A DNA stretch of 64,000 nucleotides. Source: Lepidodermella squamata (taxonomy: Eukaryota > Gastrotricha). The stretch covers positions 3,162,001 to 3,226,000 of the forward strand of contig JBLDXI010000042.1 of NCBI GenBank assembly GCA_047495785.1, written 5' to 3'. The notes below the pieces were generated by a model. The model did not search any database, was not told the origin of the DNA, and saw only the letters and a program-made list of their open reading frames with translations. The translations under genes and the position numbers were made by a program. Positions 1 through 13,455 of this stretch are shown in pieces. Within the stretch, counting starts at the first letter, position 1. The number at the start of each line of letters is the position of its first letter.

Positions 1-889
1 TTCCGCTTCCGACGCCGTGATGGCTTGATCCGGATAACGCGGCTAGGCGAGGATGAACAACTGCAGAAGAATGAAACAATTATAAACCATCCTCGTAAAA
101 AAAATCACCCAAAATAAGTAAAAACTTGACACCGCAACCGAGGTCTAAATTTTGACAAAACCACGTTTTTCAATGGTTAAAGGTTGAAAAAAATTATTAC
201 GAAAACTCTGCAAAATTCTGTAAAATTAGAAAAAGAGGAGCAAGGTGAGCCCTCATTTTTCTTCAATTTTTGAAAAATTTAGGAATTTTTAACTGATTTT
301 TGGCAATCTAAAAAATGTTTGCCTCACTTGGGACAATTAGTGGGTAATTTTGGAATCCTATTTGCATATGCAACGGCCTTAACAGTTACGAAATTCATCC
401 ATGATAATGATAATCGGTTCCAATTTAATAAAAATTCCACATTTTCAATTTTCAAAAATTCTAACAAAATTCGCTCCGAGAAGAATTAAATCCTTCTTAC
501 CCTATTATTACTCCAATATTACCCTAATAACCCGATTTCATCTATTTTATCTCAACTTCAGATTGATGCCCTAATTGAACTCTCTGTCAGAATAGATTTT
601 TTCCTTAGATTTCAGAGAAAGTAACGGCTGCTCCAATCCCCTTGACTTCAACCTCAAACAAAAACTGATGAGACGGAGAATTTTGCACAAAAATGTCCAT
701 GCTTCCATAGTCCAACCCTGAATCATCAATCATCTGCAAAGCCAAAAGTGTCCAAGGTTACCCTGCTCAAAATTAACCTATGTTATGGTCCTGTTTTGAG
801 GGACAAAAATTATGAAAACTCAAGAAAAATTCAACCGCATAATGAATACAAATTTTCAGCAGACCTCTCTAAAATTCTTAGGATTTTTA
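1..889. other. Non-coding flank / 3' side of the ZBBX-like gene
   Basis: AT-rich sequence with no convincing gene of its own. On the minus strand a 43-codon open stretch (733 to 605) follows a good acceptor (TTTGCAG) and ends in TAA. It could be a last coding exon of the ZBBX-like gene, but its phase does not match the best donor (CGA|gtaagt near 903), so it is left out of the model. Bases 160-420 resemble 36480-36690, which suggests a decayed dispersed repeat. Confidence 0.4.
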
Positions 890-3800
890 CTACTCGAGAA
901 ACTTACTCGTTGGTTGGCTTGATCGAATCTGTAATTCACTCGCCAGCTCAGCCAAAGCCATTTTATCATCGAAATCATCCTCATTAATGAACGAATTCTG
1001 CTCCAAACCCTGACCGCCCTCAGTTCGATCCGTATCCCCACCAACAGTCGACCTATCATCTTCAATGCCGCTCGGTTCTCCCAACAAATTAGCCGGCAAT
1101 GGAATTTGCATCTCACTTTCTTCGTTCTGAATCAACGAAATGTCCCGAGTTTGATCGCCCAGTTCAACCTTCAGCTCCTCGGTGAGCGATCGCAGCGTCT
1201 CAGCGTCGTTTTCCTCAAGCTCCCCGTCATCGTCATCATCATCGTCAACAATCGTACTCTGACGCGATTGCCGGTGAAAATTAGGCGCGGCTGATGACGA
1301 TTGCGGCCGCGGGGTTGTTGATTTTTCAACAATTTCCGGCAACAAGTTGTTCAGCTGAGATTTAGTGCCACTATTGTTAGATCTCGCCGACGCCAGCGCG
1401 TTACTCTGCGTCGCTAAGCGCCCGCAAAACCCCGCCTCGCCATCGTCATCGTCGTCCGACGACGAGCACAGCTCGCTGTTATTGAGCAAACTCTCGCCGC
1501 TCGGCTTGCTGCTATCGATTTTACCCGGCGACATTTCCTGGCGACTCGACGCCCGCCACGCTTCAATCGATTGCTGTAACGGGGTTCGAGGTTGAGCATA
1601 ACCGTGCCGCTGCGCCGCTGAAGAGGGTCGAGGGGACGGCACGACGGCTGCAGGCACCCTAGCGCGACTTATCGCACTGCCCCCAGTCACGCTTTCGACC
1701 CGCATTTCCGCCGCGGCGGCGATTCGGCCTAGAAAACCCGCACTGTTTCGCGGCGTCACGTCCTCGTCCTCGTCCAGCGACATTGTAAGACCCAACTTCC
1801 GCCTCTCCTCAGCAGTTCCGGGCCGGCTTTGAGCACTAGTTCGGCCTGATTCAATCGGCGGCTCAACTGAGCGTTGGCCCTCAGGAAATCGTAATTTCAT
1901 AACAATCGGCGGTTCGGGTTTCGCAGCGCTTTCTTCCTTCACGTCTATTGAGCTTTTAGGCGTTATTTGATCATCCTCATCTGCTGCTAACGAAACCGAG
2001 TTGAAAGGCTTCCAAGTTGCTGGGCCAATTTTATACACAGAATAACTAGTTGTGTTGAGACTAGTTGAAGGCAGGTTGTGTTTTGAGGCAGATGATGGTC
2101 GAGGCGTTTTCGGGCCCTTTTCTGGCTCTTGTTCGACCCCCATCAGAAGGAAATTGCTGACATGAGCAGGCGATGGGTCAGCCGTCTTAACCGACGATGA
2201 TTTAGACGATGGCCGCGGCTGCTCTTTAACCGCGGCTTCGGTCAAATTCGAAACGACTCGCTTCAATTCCTTACTAGGCTGAGTTGAAAGTTGGTGAGCT
2301 CTGAAAAACCGCAAAATAGTTAGTTTTCAAAGAAAATAAGGCCACCTTACCCGTATTCAGATGAAGCTTGAGCTCGGCTTTTAGTTGGCATTTTCTTCAT
2401 TTGATCGGGAGCTTTCTTTTTAGCCGATGCTGGTCGGCTGCTATTAGGCCGAGATTTCGGGGTTTGAGGCTCAACCAAAGACTGTTCTGGTTTTTCTTTG
2501 GTCTCTTCAATCTCTGTTGGTTGAGGGACCGGAGTTCGAGCGCTTTCGATCATTTCGGATAAGTCATTAATCTCAACAATTTCTTCGACTATCATACTCT
2601 CCTCCATAATTCGAGTACCGTTTTGAAGATCACTCGGTTTCTTCCCGTTATCGCAAGCTTGAATCATGATTTCATCATCAGCCAGTTCCGTGTCCAAAGC
2701 GTTTTCCCAGCGAGCACTGCCGAAAGAAACGCCACTTCCCGGTCGTCCATTCACTAGCAAGACGCCGTCATTGCCCATTCTAAGCAGTTCTTGCTCGACG
2801 TCATCGAAATCAAGATGGTCGGGTAGAGTTTCGGAAAATTCGTCAACTGAAGATTTAGTTGAAGCTAGGATAGAGCCTTCTCTGCTAGCACGTAATCGAC
2901 GGTTGCCGTTGGTACTTGGAACTGCGGGAGGTTTCGGCACGAGCGGTAAATTAGGAGGCGGTAATTCGAATCGTTTATGTTTCTAAATTAACAAAATTTC
3001 TGAAAGGAAAGTGTTTAATATTGAATCAATGCTTACGTTTAACAGCAGTCTATCTTTGTAAGAGATGCCAGTTGACGTGAACTGGATTTCAGCAGTTGGT
3101 TCCGCCATTGACTGATTTACATTGCCGACATCAGTGCTTGTACCACATGTAGACGTCTTCTTTTCAGAGTTTGAATTCGGGCGCATCATTAAGCCGGATA
3201 ATCGAGAATCCGACCCTGAGCTGGTTGTCGATTTGGTTGCTTGTCCGACGAGTTGGGATGCAACTGCATTCACAGCAGCTGTCCATTCATCCGCGAAACT
3301 GTTACTAACGCTATCTTCGTCGTAAGATACTGATGCAGAAGTGTGAGTCATAGTGCCACCAACTCTGGTAATTTGAGCCAAATCTGAACCTCTTTCAGTG
3401 CTCTGAGGGGAATCACTTGTAAATTTGACCCTGCCAATAAAGTTTTGCAAATAAAGTTACTTTGAAAACGAATATCGCTCACCTTTTAGCATTGGTTTTA
3501 TCGGTTTTGGCACTGACGTTTCCAGTGCTAGAGCCTGAGGGAGGACGATCGAAAGCAACTCTTGGTTGAAGAGGAATGTCAGGTTTTGGTGGTGGAGGCG
3601 CTTGGCTGACTACGACTGGGTGGTGACCGCGCAATGCTCCTCGAACGTGAAACGATGCAAAACATCCGCGACAGAAATTTTCTCCGCATTCCCGGCAATG
3701 CTGAACAATAATTTTCAACAGTAACAACTTGAACTCATCAAAAATCATCCAAACCATTGTGGCCAACTGAGTTTCACACTGTCCGCAAGACGAAGATGAG

Positions 3801-4459
3801 TTTTGTTGAGAGGAAGCAGCTAAAACTTTAGGATGAGGTATTGCTGATCTGCTCGCAATGTGAGCCATGGTGCCTGGGGGTGGCCGAGAGCTTGCTGATT
3901 TGGATGAAGCTGCAAGTAGATAGATGTATTGGGCGGATATACTCTACCCTAGAATAATTACCGGGTGGCGAAGGTTCGTCTTTCAGCACGGTGATTTTCT
4001 TTATCTATTGGCAATAACACAAATCGATTCAGGGTAAAATTGACCATGAACATTAATACCTTGGATAAATCAGGAGGATTGTTTTGGTTAAGAAGATTTT
4101 GAACGTGATTAGTCACAGGACCTTCAGCTCCGGAACTCCAAATTCCTCCACCAGGTGACTTCTTCCTGTAAAATAATAAACCAGAGAGAATGGCTCCGAT
4201 AGTTCGATGTGATTAGGTACTTACGCCCGTTCCTCTTTTTCGATCTCTAGAGCTAACTTCAGCTCTTGCAGGCGTTCTTCCATTTTCTTCTTCTCGTTTT
4301 CTAGCTGTTTCGTTTTTAGCTGCATTTCTTTCGTGTCCCTGCGGAAAATATTTCATGCATATCGGGTGGATAAGCACTCCGTGGTCAAACAAACTGTAAG
4401 CTCTTCAATTTTGTTACTCCATCGTCTTTTTTGAACTGCTTGTTGAATCCAAAAGACAT
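890..4459 (-). CDS. ZBBX: ZBBX-like B-box zinc-finger protein
   Basis: Nine exons in phase: 4459-4395, 4338-4225, 4165-4060, 4004-3962, 3909-3755, 3700-3483, 3430-3037, 2982-2351, 2300-890, giving about 1045 residues. The N-terminus (MSFGFNKQFKKDDG) leads into a short coiled coil (LENEKKKMEERLQELKLAL), then a B-box-like zinc module around residues 149-185 (CGQC, HCRECGENFCRGC, RGHH) split by a 54 bp intron. The rest is a long acidic, Ser/Pro-rich, probably disordered tail. Coiled coil followed by one B-box and a disordered tail is the layout of vertebrate ZBBX, a poorly studied protein linked to ciliated cells; orthology is inferred. The first intron uses ACA|gtttgt as donor. The 3' end is unsure: CGA|gtaagt just before the TAG at 890 could splice on to a further exon. 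Confidence 0.7.
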
Positions 4460-5058
4460 CTTGAAGCAGTGAAAATGACTACGAAAGAAAGTTGATGCTA
4501 TCAGATTTCTTTACCGCAAAAGATTAGTAAAAAGGCTACGAAAGAGTCCCAGAATTACTGCTGGAGCCAATAACACAGAATTTCCCATAACCCACAGTGG
4601 AGGTGTGTGACAAATTTAGGTTCCTATTTCTCCGCCTGCCTTAGCACCCGTTCCCACCCAAGTCAACGACGCTGGAGGCCATTGCAATTATGAGCTCAAG
4701 GACGAATAATATCGACAGTGCAATTGGTGAGCTTTCACGAGATCACGGGCTCGGAGGCTCGGCGTATTCCCATTCCCATGTATTTCAGCTGTGTTACTCA
4801 GGACGCGCCGCGAAACTATGAAATTATTTTTGTCACATTTATTTTGTAATTTTTATAAATTGATAATAAATAATTACTTCAATTATTTTTGCAAATTTTT
4901 AATTTATTTGCGTCCTTAGCGACGGAAGAGCAAAACACGGTGAGCTGGTAATTGTGGTATGTGCTCATGTCGCTATTCCGAGTCTTGTGTTAGGTCTTTT
5001 GATGATTCCTCATGTGCAACCTTGCAATCATTTGTATTCGATATTTTTCATTTAGGTA
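4460..5058. promoter_or_regulatory. Shared divergent promoter region, ZBBX-like / FHAD1-like
   Basis: 600 bp separate the two divergent start codons, and no ORF or repeat is evident. A bidirectional promoter would fit co-expression of two cilium-associated genes. I looked for an RFX X-box by eye and did not see a clear match. The sequence tttcatttag directly before the FHAD1 start is a splice acceptor, so at least one 5' leader exon or a spliced leader is expected. Confidence 0.4.
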
Positions 5059-8000
5059 ATGGTAGCCGGATTTTTAAAATCCAATCGTGGACTTTTCCGG
5101 CTTGGTCCTAAAATTACCACAGTTGGCCGAGAGGGATGTGACCTTGTCATCCAGGTATGTTCTTCAACTATAACCGTTTTGTTTCAGTCTAATTTTGTTT
5201 TACCCTTCAGTCGGCGGATGTCGATCAGCAACATTCGCTTATTGAATACAGCGATACCCAGCGCTGTTTTGTGCTTCAAGATCTAAATACTGCTAATGGT
5301 ACTTATGTCAACGATTGTCGCGTTCAAAATGCTGCTGTTAGACTTGCTCCGGGCGACGTCATTCGGTTTGGTCTTACTAGTTTGCCTTATGAACTTGTTG
5401 TCGAATTTCCTGGCGATCAAGTTGCGCGGGTAAATGATCTATTTCTAGCTAAAATTTGACGATTACTGTGGAAATATAATTACAGGCAATTGACACATCA
5501 CAGCCGAACATATGGCAGGCCATGTCAGGATCACCCCAACCACAAATCGGTTCAAACCCTGCCATGACTGCTCCTGCCCCTCCAGCTCAACCTCCACCTT
5601 CACAACCGCGGCCGGCTTGGCAAACTTTGAATGTGCCCAAGTCTTTGCCTCAACCGACACAAACTCTTCGATCGCGTCCTCTCAGCGCGGAAACATTGCT
5701 ACAGAGGCAGAAAGAATCTCCGCCGATTCTTCAACCCGGTCATCGATGTAAGCGATTTATCTTTGATTTTAATTAAAATGTATTCTATATCAATTCTCTC
5801 ATTAGTTGCTAGCAGTGTCCCGACGTCGGAGGCTGGAAATAAGGTAAGGAAACAATGCTACTAAAAATATTTACCGAAAATGATAAATTAATTTATCAAA
5901 TCAGCGAGTCAGAAAAGTTACATTTAAAGCTACAAAGCAGAAGAAAAATGGTACCATTAAGAAAGTCCAAGCTAGCTCATCTGCCATGAGTGTGAGTGGG
6001 CAAAGTTAATCAGAACAGCTGCACTTGAATCTTCCTTGATTAATTATTTTATGTTGAAAATTTTCCAAACCACATACATAACCGAATACAGAGCATTAAT
6101 TTTAGTTTTATGGCGCAAATTATCAACAGCTGCACACTAGCAAAATCAAAATATCAACAGTGAATGATTGCGTTCTTCTTTTTTCAGAGCGATGATAGCG
6201 TGGCGGTTTCCAGTGGCGGACAAACATATCGCATTCAAAGTCCGATAACAAATGCCGAGCAAGAGTTAGCTAGGCGAGATGCTGTGGTGAACCAATTCCG
6301 TGATGAAATTAACGAACTGAAGCAGAGACTACAAAACGTCCTAACAGCTACAGCTGGAGGTCAAGTCGACTTGGTTCAAAGATACTGCCAACTGGAGAGT
6401 GAGCTGTCTTCAAAATCCCTCGAAGCTACTTGCTTGCGAGAGCAAGTCACTCGTCTCAGACTTCAGGGTGAAGGTCCGGTGCACTATAAGCAAGAGCTGA
6501 GCGAGCGTGTCCAAGAGCTTCAAAGCTTGAAGTCAGAGCTCGAGCGAATAAAGAAGGACAAAAACATAACTGCTGGACTGCTGAGCCAGGTGCAAAAAGA
6601 TTTAGCTGGCAAGGATACAACCATCAGTAGACTCACGAGAGAAATCGAGAACCTCAAGCGAGAGCTAAGGGAAAAAGATGTGCAGCTATCTTCTCTAGGA
6701 AGCAAGGTTCGTTTAAGCAACCATGTTTTGCAATGAAATCTCAGCTTTATATTATTTATTAATATACATTGTTTAACTTACCGCAAATAGCCTCTAACTC
6801 CCCAACCTCCTTCGCCCAAGATGTGTGAACGTTACGCTAAACATCACCATCTACCTGTTGATGAATTTTATGGCGTTGAAGCACTAGGTGCTAGTAACAA
6901 ATCATCGCCTATAAATCGGGGTAATCACCCTGCGTCAGCCCCATCCCGTTACTTGGGTGCTGCCGTCACGGCACCCATGTCATCAAGTCAGAATCAACCT
7001 GAACAGGTTCCGAGCGCAATAGATTACTACTATCAATATGTCCGATTTGACACGAATAGTAACAATGTAAATCACTCGTGTTAACCGTATATCAATGAAT
7101 GTTCATGAATGTCAATGGTCTTACCAATGTGGTTACGAAAACGTGTTTTGGTGGTGCCTGTCTTGTTCTAAAATTATGTTTTTAACCTCATTTTAACCCT
7201 CTCTTTTGTTTTCCAGTTTCAAAAGATGAAAGAGCTGAAGAACATGGAGGAGGAACGAGAAGCTCGTGAAAAGGAGTTGATTTCGTTGCGAGAACAGTTC
7301 AAATTGGCCGAAAATCGTCTCCAGCAGCAATTCGACGAAATCGCTGGACTGAAAAGCGAACTCGATAAACACAAAAAGGAAGCTGTTTCTCTTCGAGATA
7401 ACGAGAAGAAAGCCGTGAAAGACCTTGAAAAACTCAAGGAGCAAGTCGGCGAGTCTCAGCGGTTAGAGACCCAAACTAGAGCTGATCTACGAGCCGTTGA
7501 AGCCAAGGTAAAAATGATTATTTTCTGGGCTGAGACAATTATAATGGAAATAAACTTTTAGCTTGAGCGGCTAAGAAGTCGCACAGTTCAATTGCTATCA
7601 ACATCCGGGACCTGGGCGGCAGTTAACGCTGGTCCGATAAGCGACGAGGCTTTGATTGATCAGTTGGTAAAGGTGATCGATGCTGAGGCTGATGCTCGTC
7701 GCCAGGTCAAAACAGCAACTGAAGACGGCATGCGAGCTGGTGCTCGGAAAGAGCGAGACACAATCAGCAGCGCAGTTACCAAAATAACAAAAGCCGCGGC
7801 TGATTCTGAGGTAACATCCAACTCCTCAACTGGGAGCGCTAGCCGCGTTATGTTACATAGTACCCAGCCTACAACAGTTCGAAAGTCATCAACCGTAAAA
7901 TAACGCAAAATTGACTGAAAAATTCGCTATCCAGTCTTCCGTTGATTTGAGATTTTTCAACTAATTTCCACCACTGCTAAATAGTCCTAGGACTCGGGTA

Positions 8001-11000
8001 TGAGCAGAAAGGCAGTTGGTGAAAACGTCAGGTTTGTCTTTGATTTTCCAAAAAAAGGCGGCGGTTTTGTCAAAGCTTTATCTCCACCTTGTGAAACGTT
8101 TTAGTTTTGCGTTATAAAAAATCTGCAGTTACCTGAGTCCTCGGAAAATTTAGAAAGACAAATCACGATATTAACAAGAAAGCTTTCTGCTTGACAGCTA
8201 GAATAATTTTGTTGTTAGAAATGCACGAAAAATTGCTTATAATATTTTCAAAAATACTAATTAATATTGTGTTGTATGTGTTTTTGCACTTTTTCTCGAA
8301 GAAAATCAAGTCGGGCAATTTTTGTGAGTTAAGCACCCCGTATTCGAGCAAGTTTGCTGCCTCTTTCTACTACACTGGCGGAGACTACTAATTTATGTTT
8401 ATATGATGTAGACCGTGTAATCAGAGAAGCAGCATCAATAAAGTGCTCACTATTTTTTGTTCAGTTTACACCTGTTTTCAGTTTAATCTGAGAGTAGAAC
8501 CTGGTAACTGCCGATTTTTTACGCAAGAGTTTACGTTTATTTTCAATAAAGGAAGTGTGATTTGTCTTTCTACTATAATAAATGAACCGCCGCTGGGAAA
8601 TCAAAGTCACTGCCGGAAAAAATTCTGATAAATCCCGATTTTTTGTTACATTTAAACACCCTATTATTTCGCATCAGGATCGGCTATCACGCGGGCGTCG
8701 TTCTATCAAAGAGCTGCAAGCTGAATACGACGCTTTGCAAAGCGTATCGGCCGACGATGAAATCGCCCTGCCGGTTAAACGCGTCATTCTCGACTCTATC
8801 AGCAATCAAATTAACCGTGCTAAACTCGTCTCGCGATCCCTCATCGAAATCGGCTTTGTTACCGATGAAAATTCAGGTGAGTGGCCCATTTCACATAATA
8901 AAAAATTAAATTAAAATTAAATTAAAAAATTAAAAAATTATCATAATTTATGAAAATTAAATTGTGCGAAATTGAATTATTCAGAATTTTTTTTTGACTT
9001 TTTGTCATTTTTTATTAAATGATGGGCAATAAATAACGCTTTGATTGTTTTGAATAGACTTCCTGGATGCGCTAAATAAACGTTTGGAGATGAATGCGAA
9101 ACGCATCGCTGAGCTGGAAAGCGAGGTGAAAGCTGGGCAGACGCGACTGACCGACGCGGTAAATGCCGTCTCGACGCAACACCGCGAAGAATTGGAGCAA
9201 CTGCGGCAAAAACACGAGCGCGAGCTGAAAGAAGCCTCAGAATCGGCACGCATTGAAAGTAAGGAAAACATATGCCCGCCTAGCAACGCTATTGAGAGCG
9301 CGTAAATTTCGGAAAAAATCTTAACGGGGGGTATTTTCGAGTGCGACTGAAAACTAGATACATTTTTGCTCCTCTTCACGTTGTTTTTGCTACCTCAATT
9401 TCGCAGGTGAAAAGCATTTCAAATCGATCATCGACCAGCTTAATGCCGATTTGAATAAGCACGACGCGAGCAGCCAGGGCCGCATCTCGCAACTGACGGA
9501 GCTTGTTGAAACACAGGGCCGTGAAATTGGCGGTCTGAAAGAGGTAAAAAAAATGAATAAATAATTGATGACAACATCATGTTGTTGTTTTGCCGTATAC
9601 TAATAGGATCTGCGCATCAAAACTGCTGAATTTGAGGCGCAAATAAACCTCGCCGTCGAGCAGGTCAAGTTGTCATCGGCAGCCAGTGCCTCGGAGTTGG
9701 AAGCCGGGTTACGACACCAGATTGCCGAGTTGAGCGACGCGTTGAACGCCGAGCGGCAAGCAGCGGCTCAACGCGACGGGCAAACTGGGCACGATTTAGA
9801 CAGCTACAAGGAACAAATTCGCCAGCACGCGCTAACAATAGCTGCGATGGAAGAGCGAATTTCGAAATTGACGAAAAAGAACAAAGAGTACAGCGCAGAT
9901 GTCGATAAATTGAACAAGGAACTGCTGGGTAAAAATTGATACGAAAAATCAGGAAAATTGGAAAATATTTCTAAAAATTCCTAGAATGGAGAGGAAAAGC
10001 CGAAAAACGGCCATCAAGCCCAGTTCGTAGGAAACCTGATCCAGCATTCGAGGAAGCGGTCGCAGTCCTAAAGTAAAAAAATCCTAAAAAATTACAAAAA
10101 ATCCTAATTTTTTCCCTAAATCAGGCGCGAAAATATCGAACTTCGATCTCAAATCGGTGAATACCAGCAGAAGATTTCGAGCTTGCAACGGGATCTGGCT
10201 GGTGCAGCTGCTCGATTGTCCGATATGACGGGCGAGTTGAGCGAGGCTCAAAAACTCGAAATGGAGCGATGCAAGCAATTGGCGGAAAAACGCGGCGCTG
10301 ATCTCGAAACAACTCGTGACCAACTCGCTAAATTATCGACCATTGTAGATAAATTGAAAGCTGAACTCGAAACTGTCAAGACCGAGAATCGAAATTTGAA
10401 GCATTCGTCAGACAAATTGTCACGTGACTGCGGCGAGCGGGACAAGGCTATTTTAGAGCTGAGGGAGCATTTAGCTGCTACTCAGGACAAAATGCGGCAA
10501 CAGGTTGAGAAAATCGAGGATGAAGGCAAAAATCGGGCTGATTTGGTTCAGCTCGGAATGCAGTGCCGCGGCGAACGACATGAACAAATTATCATCAGAC
10601 AAAGAGAAGCTCTTGCTGAACTTAGAACTCGAATTCGCCAACTCGAGCAAAATAAACTTCCAAGTAAGTTTCGATTGAAATATTTCCAAATGAAAACTCG
10701 GGTTGGTTTGAATTATTGAAAGCTGATAGCTGATAATTAAAATAGCACAAATTGAAAATTATTTTTTTCAACATTTTATAATTTTTCAAGAAGTATTTAA
10801 AAAATTGATTTTCAGTAATTTATCAAGATTTTTAGGAATTTAAAATTCAAGAATTTGGGAACTTTTTAAGAAATATTTTCAAAAATGATTTAAAAAAATT
10901 TAAATATTAAAAAAAAACATTTTTTCACTTTCGGCTGTGTTTAAAATGTGTGTAATTATTATTAAGATGGGTATCAAATCGTACCCAAACGTCCTCCCGA

Positions 11001-12803
11001 TGTACCTGCACCTCCTTATAGTGCCAAACCTCCACGTAAGAATCGGTTTCTCGGAGTGTCCCTTTATGTTTTGTGTTTCAATTTTTATGCTTGCTTGATG
11101 GAAGAAATTCATCTTTATTTGCATGACGTTTTATTCCTTGATTTTTTACCGAAATTGTTTACAATTTTTTTCCGATTTTATTTCTAGTTGTGCCGACTAC
11201 CGACGCTGCTTTCCACCAGATTCAAATGCTGAAGAAAGAAGTAGCCGATTTGAGGACAAGCCAAGCAATAACCGATTCAACGCTTCACGACGACGCTATG
11301 CAGACAGGCGATGCAATTGTAAATGCTCAGCGGATGATGGCTAATTACGAGGCGCAGTTGGAGGCCGAGCGGACTGCGACCCGTGAACTGCGGCGAACTG
11401 TCGATAAGAGCGAGTTCACGTATGCCGAACTTGTATCCGGCGCTGCGTGCAACCTTGAGCTCGACCAAATCGTTGGCAATCGAACAATCGCCGATCTGCC
11501 GCCCGATGAACAGGAGAAGCTGTGCCGGCAGCGGCATGACATGCTCGAGGCAATTATTGCGCGCATTCGCTCGCTCAAAGAACGCGTCGCGCGTAAAGAC
11601 GAGTTGTTGAAGAACTACGAGGTTGATTTGGCGAAGATCAGCCAACTTAAAGATCTTACGGCGAAGAAGGACGAGCAGATCAAGCAGTTGCTGCGCGAGA
11701 TTCGTGGCAAAATCGAGGAGAACGAGTTTTTGCGCGAGAATCTCGATCGCACGAAAAATCGTTTCGAACAGGAGAAACGCGTGAACTCGGCGATAAAGTC
11801 CAAAAAGGTGAGATTTTACAGATTTAAAATGATTTTTTTCCAAGTAATATTTTTCCAAGGTATCTCATAATATAAAATAAAATTTGGAAAATTTACAAAA
11901 TTTAATAATATTAAAATTCGTTTTTTTCAAATTCGATATAAAGCGATCTCAGCAGAACAAAATCGGAAAATTTGGCATTGTTAGAGTAATATGGAGCTTG
12001 GAGCTTTAGCCATAAGGGATAGATTATGTAACAGTATTTACACATGGTGGATTGTAATTACCTGGTTTCATTTGGGCTATTTTAGTTCGAAATTTTCTAT
12101 TCGAAGCCATTTCAAAATTTGAAAAATTTGAAAAAATGTCAGCTTTAAGGTGGATTTTTCCAATTTTTCCGATTATTTGCGATTTCGACTTTTGATCAAT
12201 ATTGAAGCCATTGAACCAAGGGTTTTTGTTACCAACTGCTTGGTAGAAATTTGTTCAACCTGCTGATATCGGAAAAATCACTGATTTTCAAAATCGATAA
12301 TTGGAATCGATATCGGCTATTAAGGCTTGAAGTGAACGCTGATAGCGCAAAATACGGATGATATTGAGATTCCGGCTGGGCTTCATTGAAAAATTGAGAT
12401 TCTAGGGAAAAACTTATTTTTTTCAAAAATGATTGGCGGAACCCTAATTTTAGGGTCTCCAATTTCATTTGTATTGTGGGTTTGAAATAACTTTGATTTT
12501 TTTCAGACTCTTCATCTGGAAAACGATCCTTACTTTGCTCACTCCTACCCGAAACACTCGTGTACAGCGCCAGATCCGCGGCTTAAGGCGGCTGAGAAGA
12601 AGCGAGGCGAGTCAGATCGGCTGAAGAAGAAACAGTTCGAAGTCGCGGCGTTGAAAGTTGAACTCGAAGAACGGCAACGGCAACTCGATGACACGACGCT
12701 CCGGTTGCACCAGCTGCAGACCGGCATTGGCCCGGTTGGCGTTAGCACCATTGACGATGACGATGACGCGGCGCTGAACGGCCGTGGCGACCTGTCACCA
12801 TAG
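5059..12803 (+). CDS. FHAD1: FHAD1-like FHA-domain coiled-coil protein
   Basis: Eighteen exons in phase: 5059-5154, 5211-5429, 5486-5747, 5806-5843, 5905-5991, 6188-6706, 6791-7066, 7217-7507, 7562-7810, 8678-8876, 9058-9258, 9407-9543, 9607-9928, 9985-10072, 10125-10663, 10967-11035, 11188-11807, 12507-12803; about 1502 residues. Residues 1-105 form an FHA domain: GLFRLGPKITTVGREGCDLV, then DQQHSLIEY, LQDLNTANGTYVND and PGDVIRFG, with the phosphothreonine-binding GR, S.H and N-G-T/N motifs. A Pro-rich linker follows, and then nearly continuous coiled coil (many ELE, LRE, KEL heptads). N-terminal FHA plus very long coiled coil is the FHAD1 architecture, a protein of ciliated and spermatogenic cells. 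The start was chosen as the first ATG after an acceptor, with the FHA domain beginning at once. The intron before exon 10 is unusually long (867 bp). Confidence 0.8.
12258..12400. repeat. Dispersed repeat family, copy 1 (FHAD1 intron)
   Basis: The 40 bases at 12260-12299 match the reverse complement of 17881-17920 at 38 of 40 positions. A shorter version with an internal deletion lies at 26858-26885. Similarity extends to a flanking GCGCAAAATAC-like motif at 12347 and 26957. No terminal repeats or ORF were seen. Confidence 0.7.
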
Positions 12804-13455
12804 ACTGTTTTTATTGCATTTTTCTAGGCTAGTCTTTTCAAGTTGAACATGAAACGAGACTATGATGGATCTGCACTCTTCTTATGCATTCCTTTTCGTA
12901 ACAACGAAGGTGTAAATAGCTTTATTTAAATGTTTTTTGCGACTATAAATTATATTATATATTTCCAACGTCTTGTGATGAAAAAATTGTGATCCTGATT
13001 CTTTCGATTAGTTACAAGATTTCTTGCCAGTTTTCCAGCAGCTTTAGAACACAGTTTTTAGACATCGAAACTCAGGGCAAAATGCCGATTTGTTACTATA
13101 GATTTTTCAAACCCTGTAGCTTTTGGTTATTCTTTGAAAAATATTATATGTTTTTTTCTCTGAAAGAAAATTGAATAAGTGATGATGATGAACTCAGGCG
13201 TGTTGCACGTTTCATCGAGTGTGCCGTATTTAACGAAAAATTATATCATTAATCGAAGAGATATTTATACTTATCGGCGGTTTAATAAAAATAATCAATT
13301 TTCACCAGGCGTATTCATTCTTTTTATTGAAATTTGTGCTTATAAATTCTAGACAGATAGGTCAGGTGTTACAAATGCAGGGATTTGGAAAGTTGAGCAC
13401 TAATAGAATTATAAAATGTAACACGTCCGAAATTTCAAAATAATATTAGAACAAA
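12804..13455. terminator. Convergent 3' region of FHAD1-like and DCX-EMAP-like genes
   Basis: 650 bp between two facing stop codons. An AATAAA for the plus strand is at 13284-13289. For the minus strand AATAAA reads at 13328-13323, 128 bp past the DCX-EMAP stop. No ORF is convincing here. Confidence 0.5.

Noticed and set aside
605-733. Possible last coding exon of the ZBBX-like gene
   Set aside because: Good acceptor and a 42-residue frame, but the phase does not fit the only good donor near 903. Left as uncertain rather than included.
11277-11858. 193-codon minus-strand ORF inside FHAD1
   Set aside because: Shadow of the coiled-coil exon 11188-11807, whose plus frame is spliced in phase with its neighbours.
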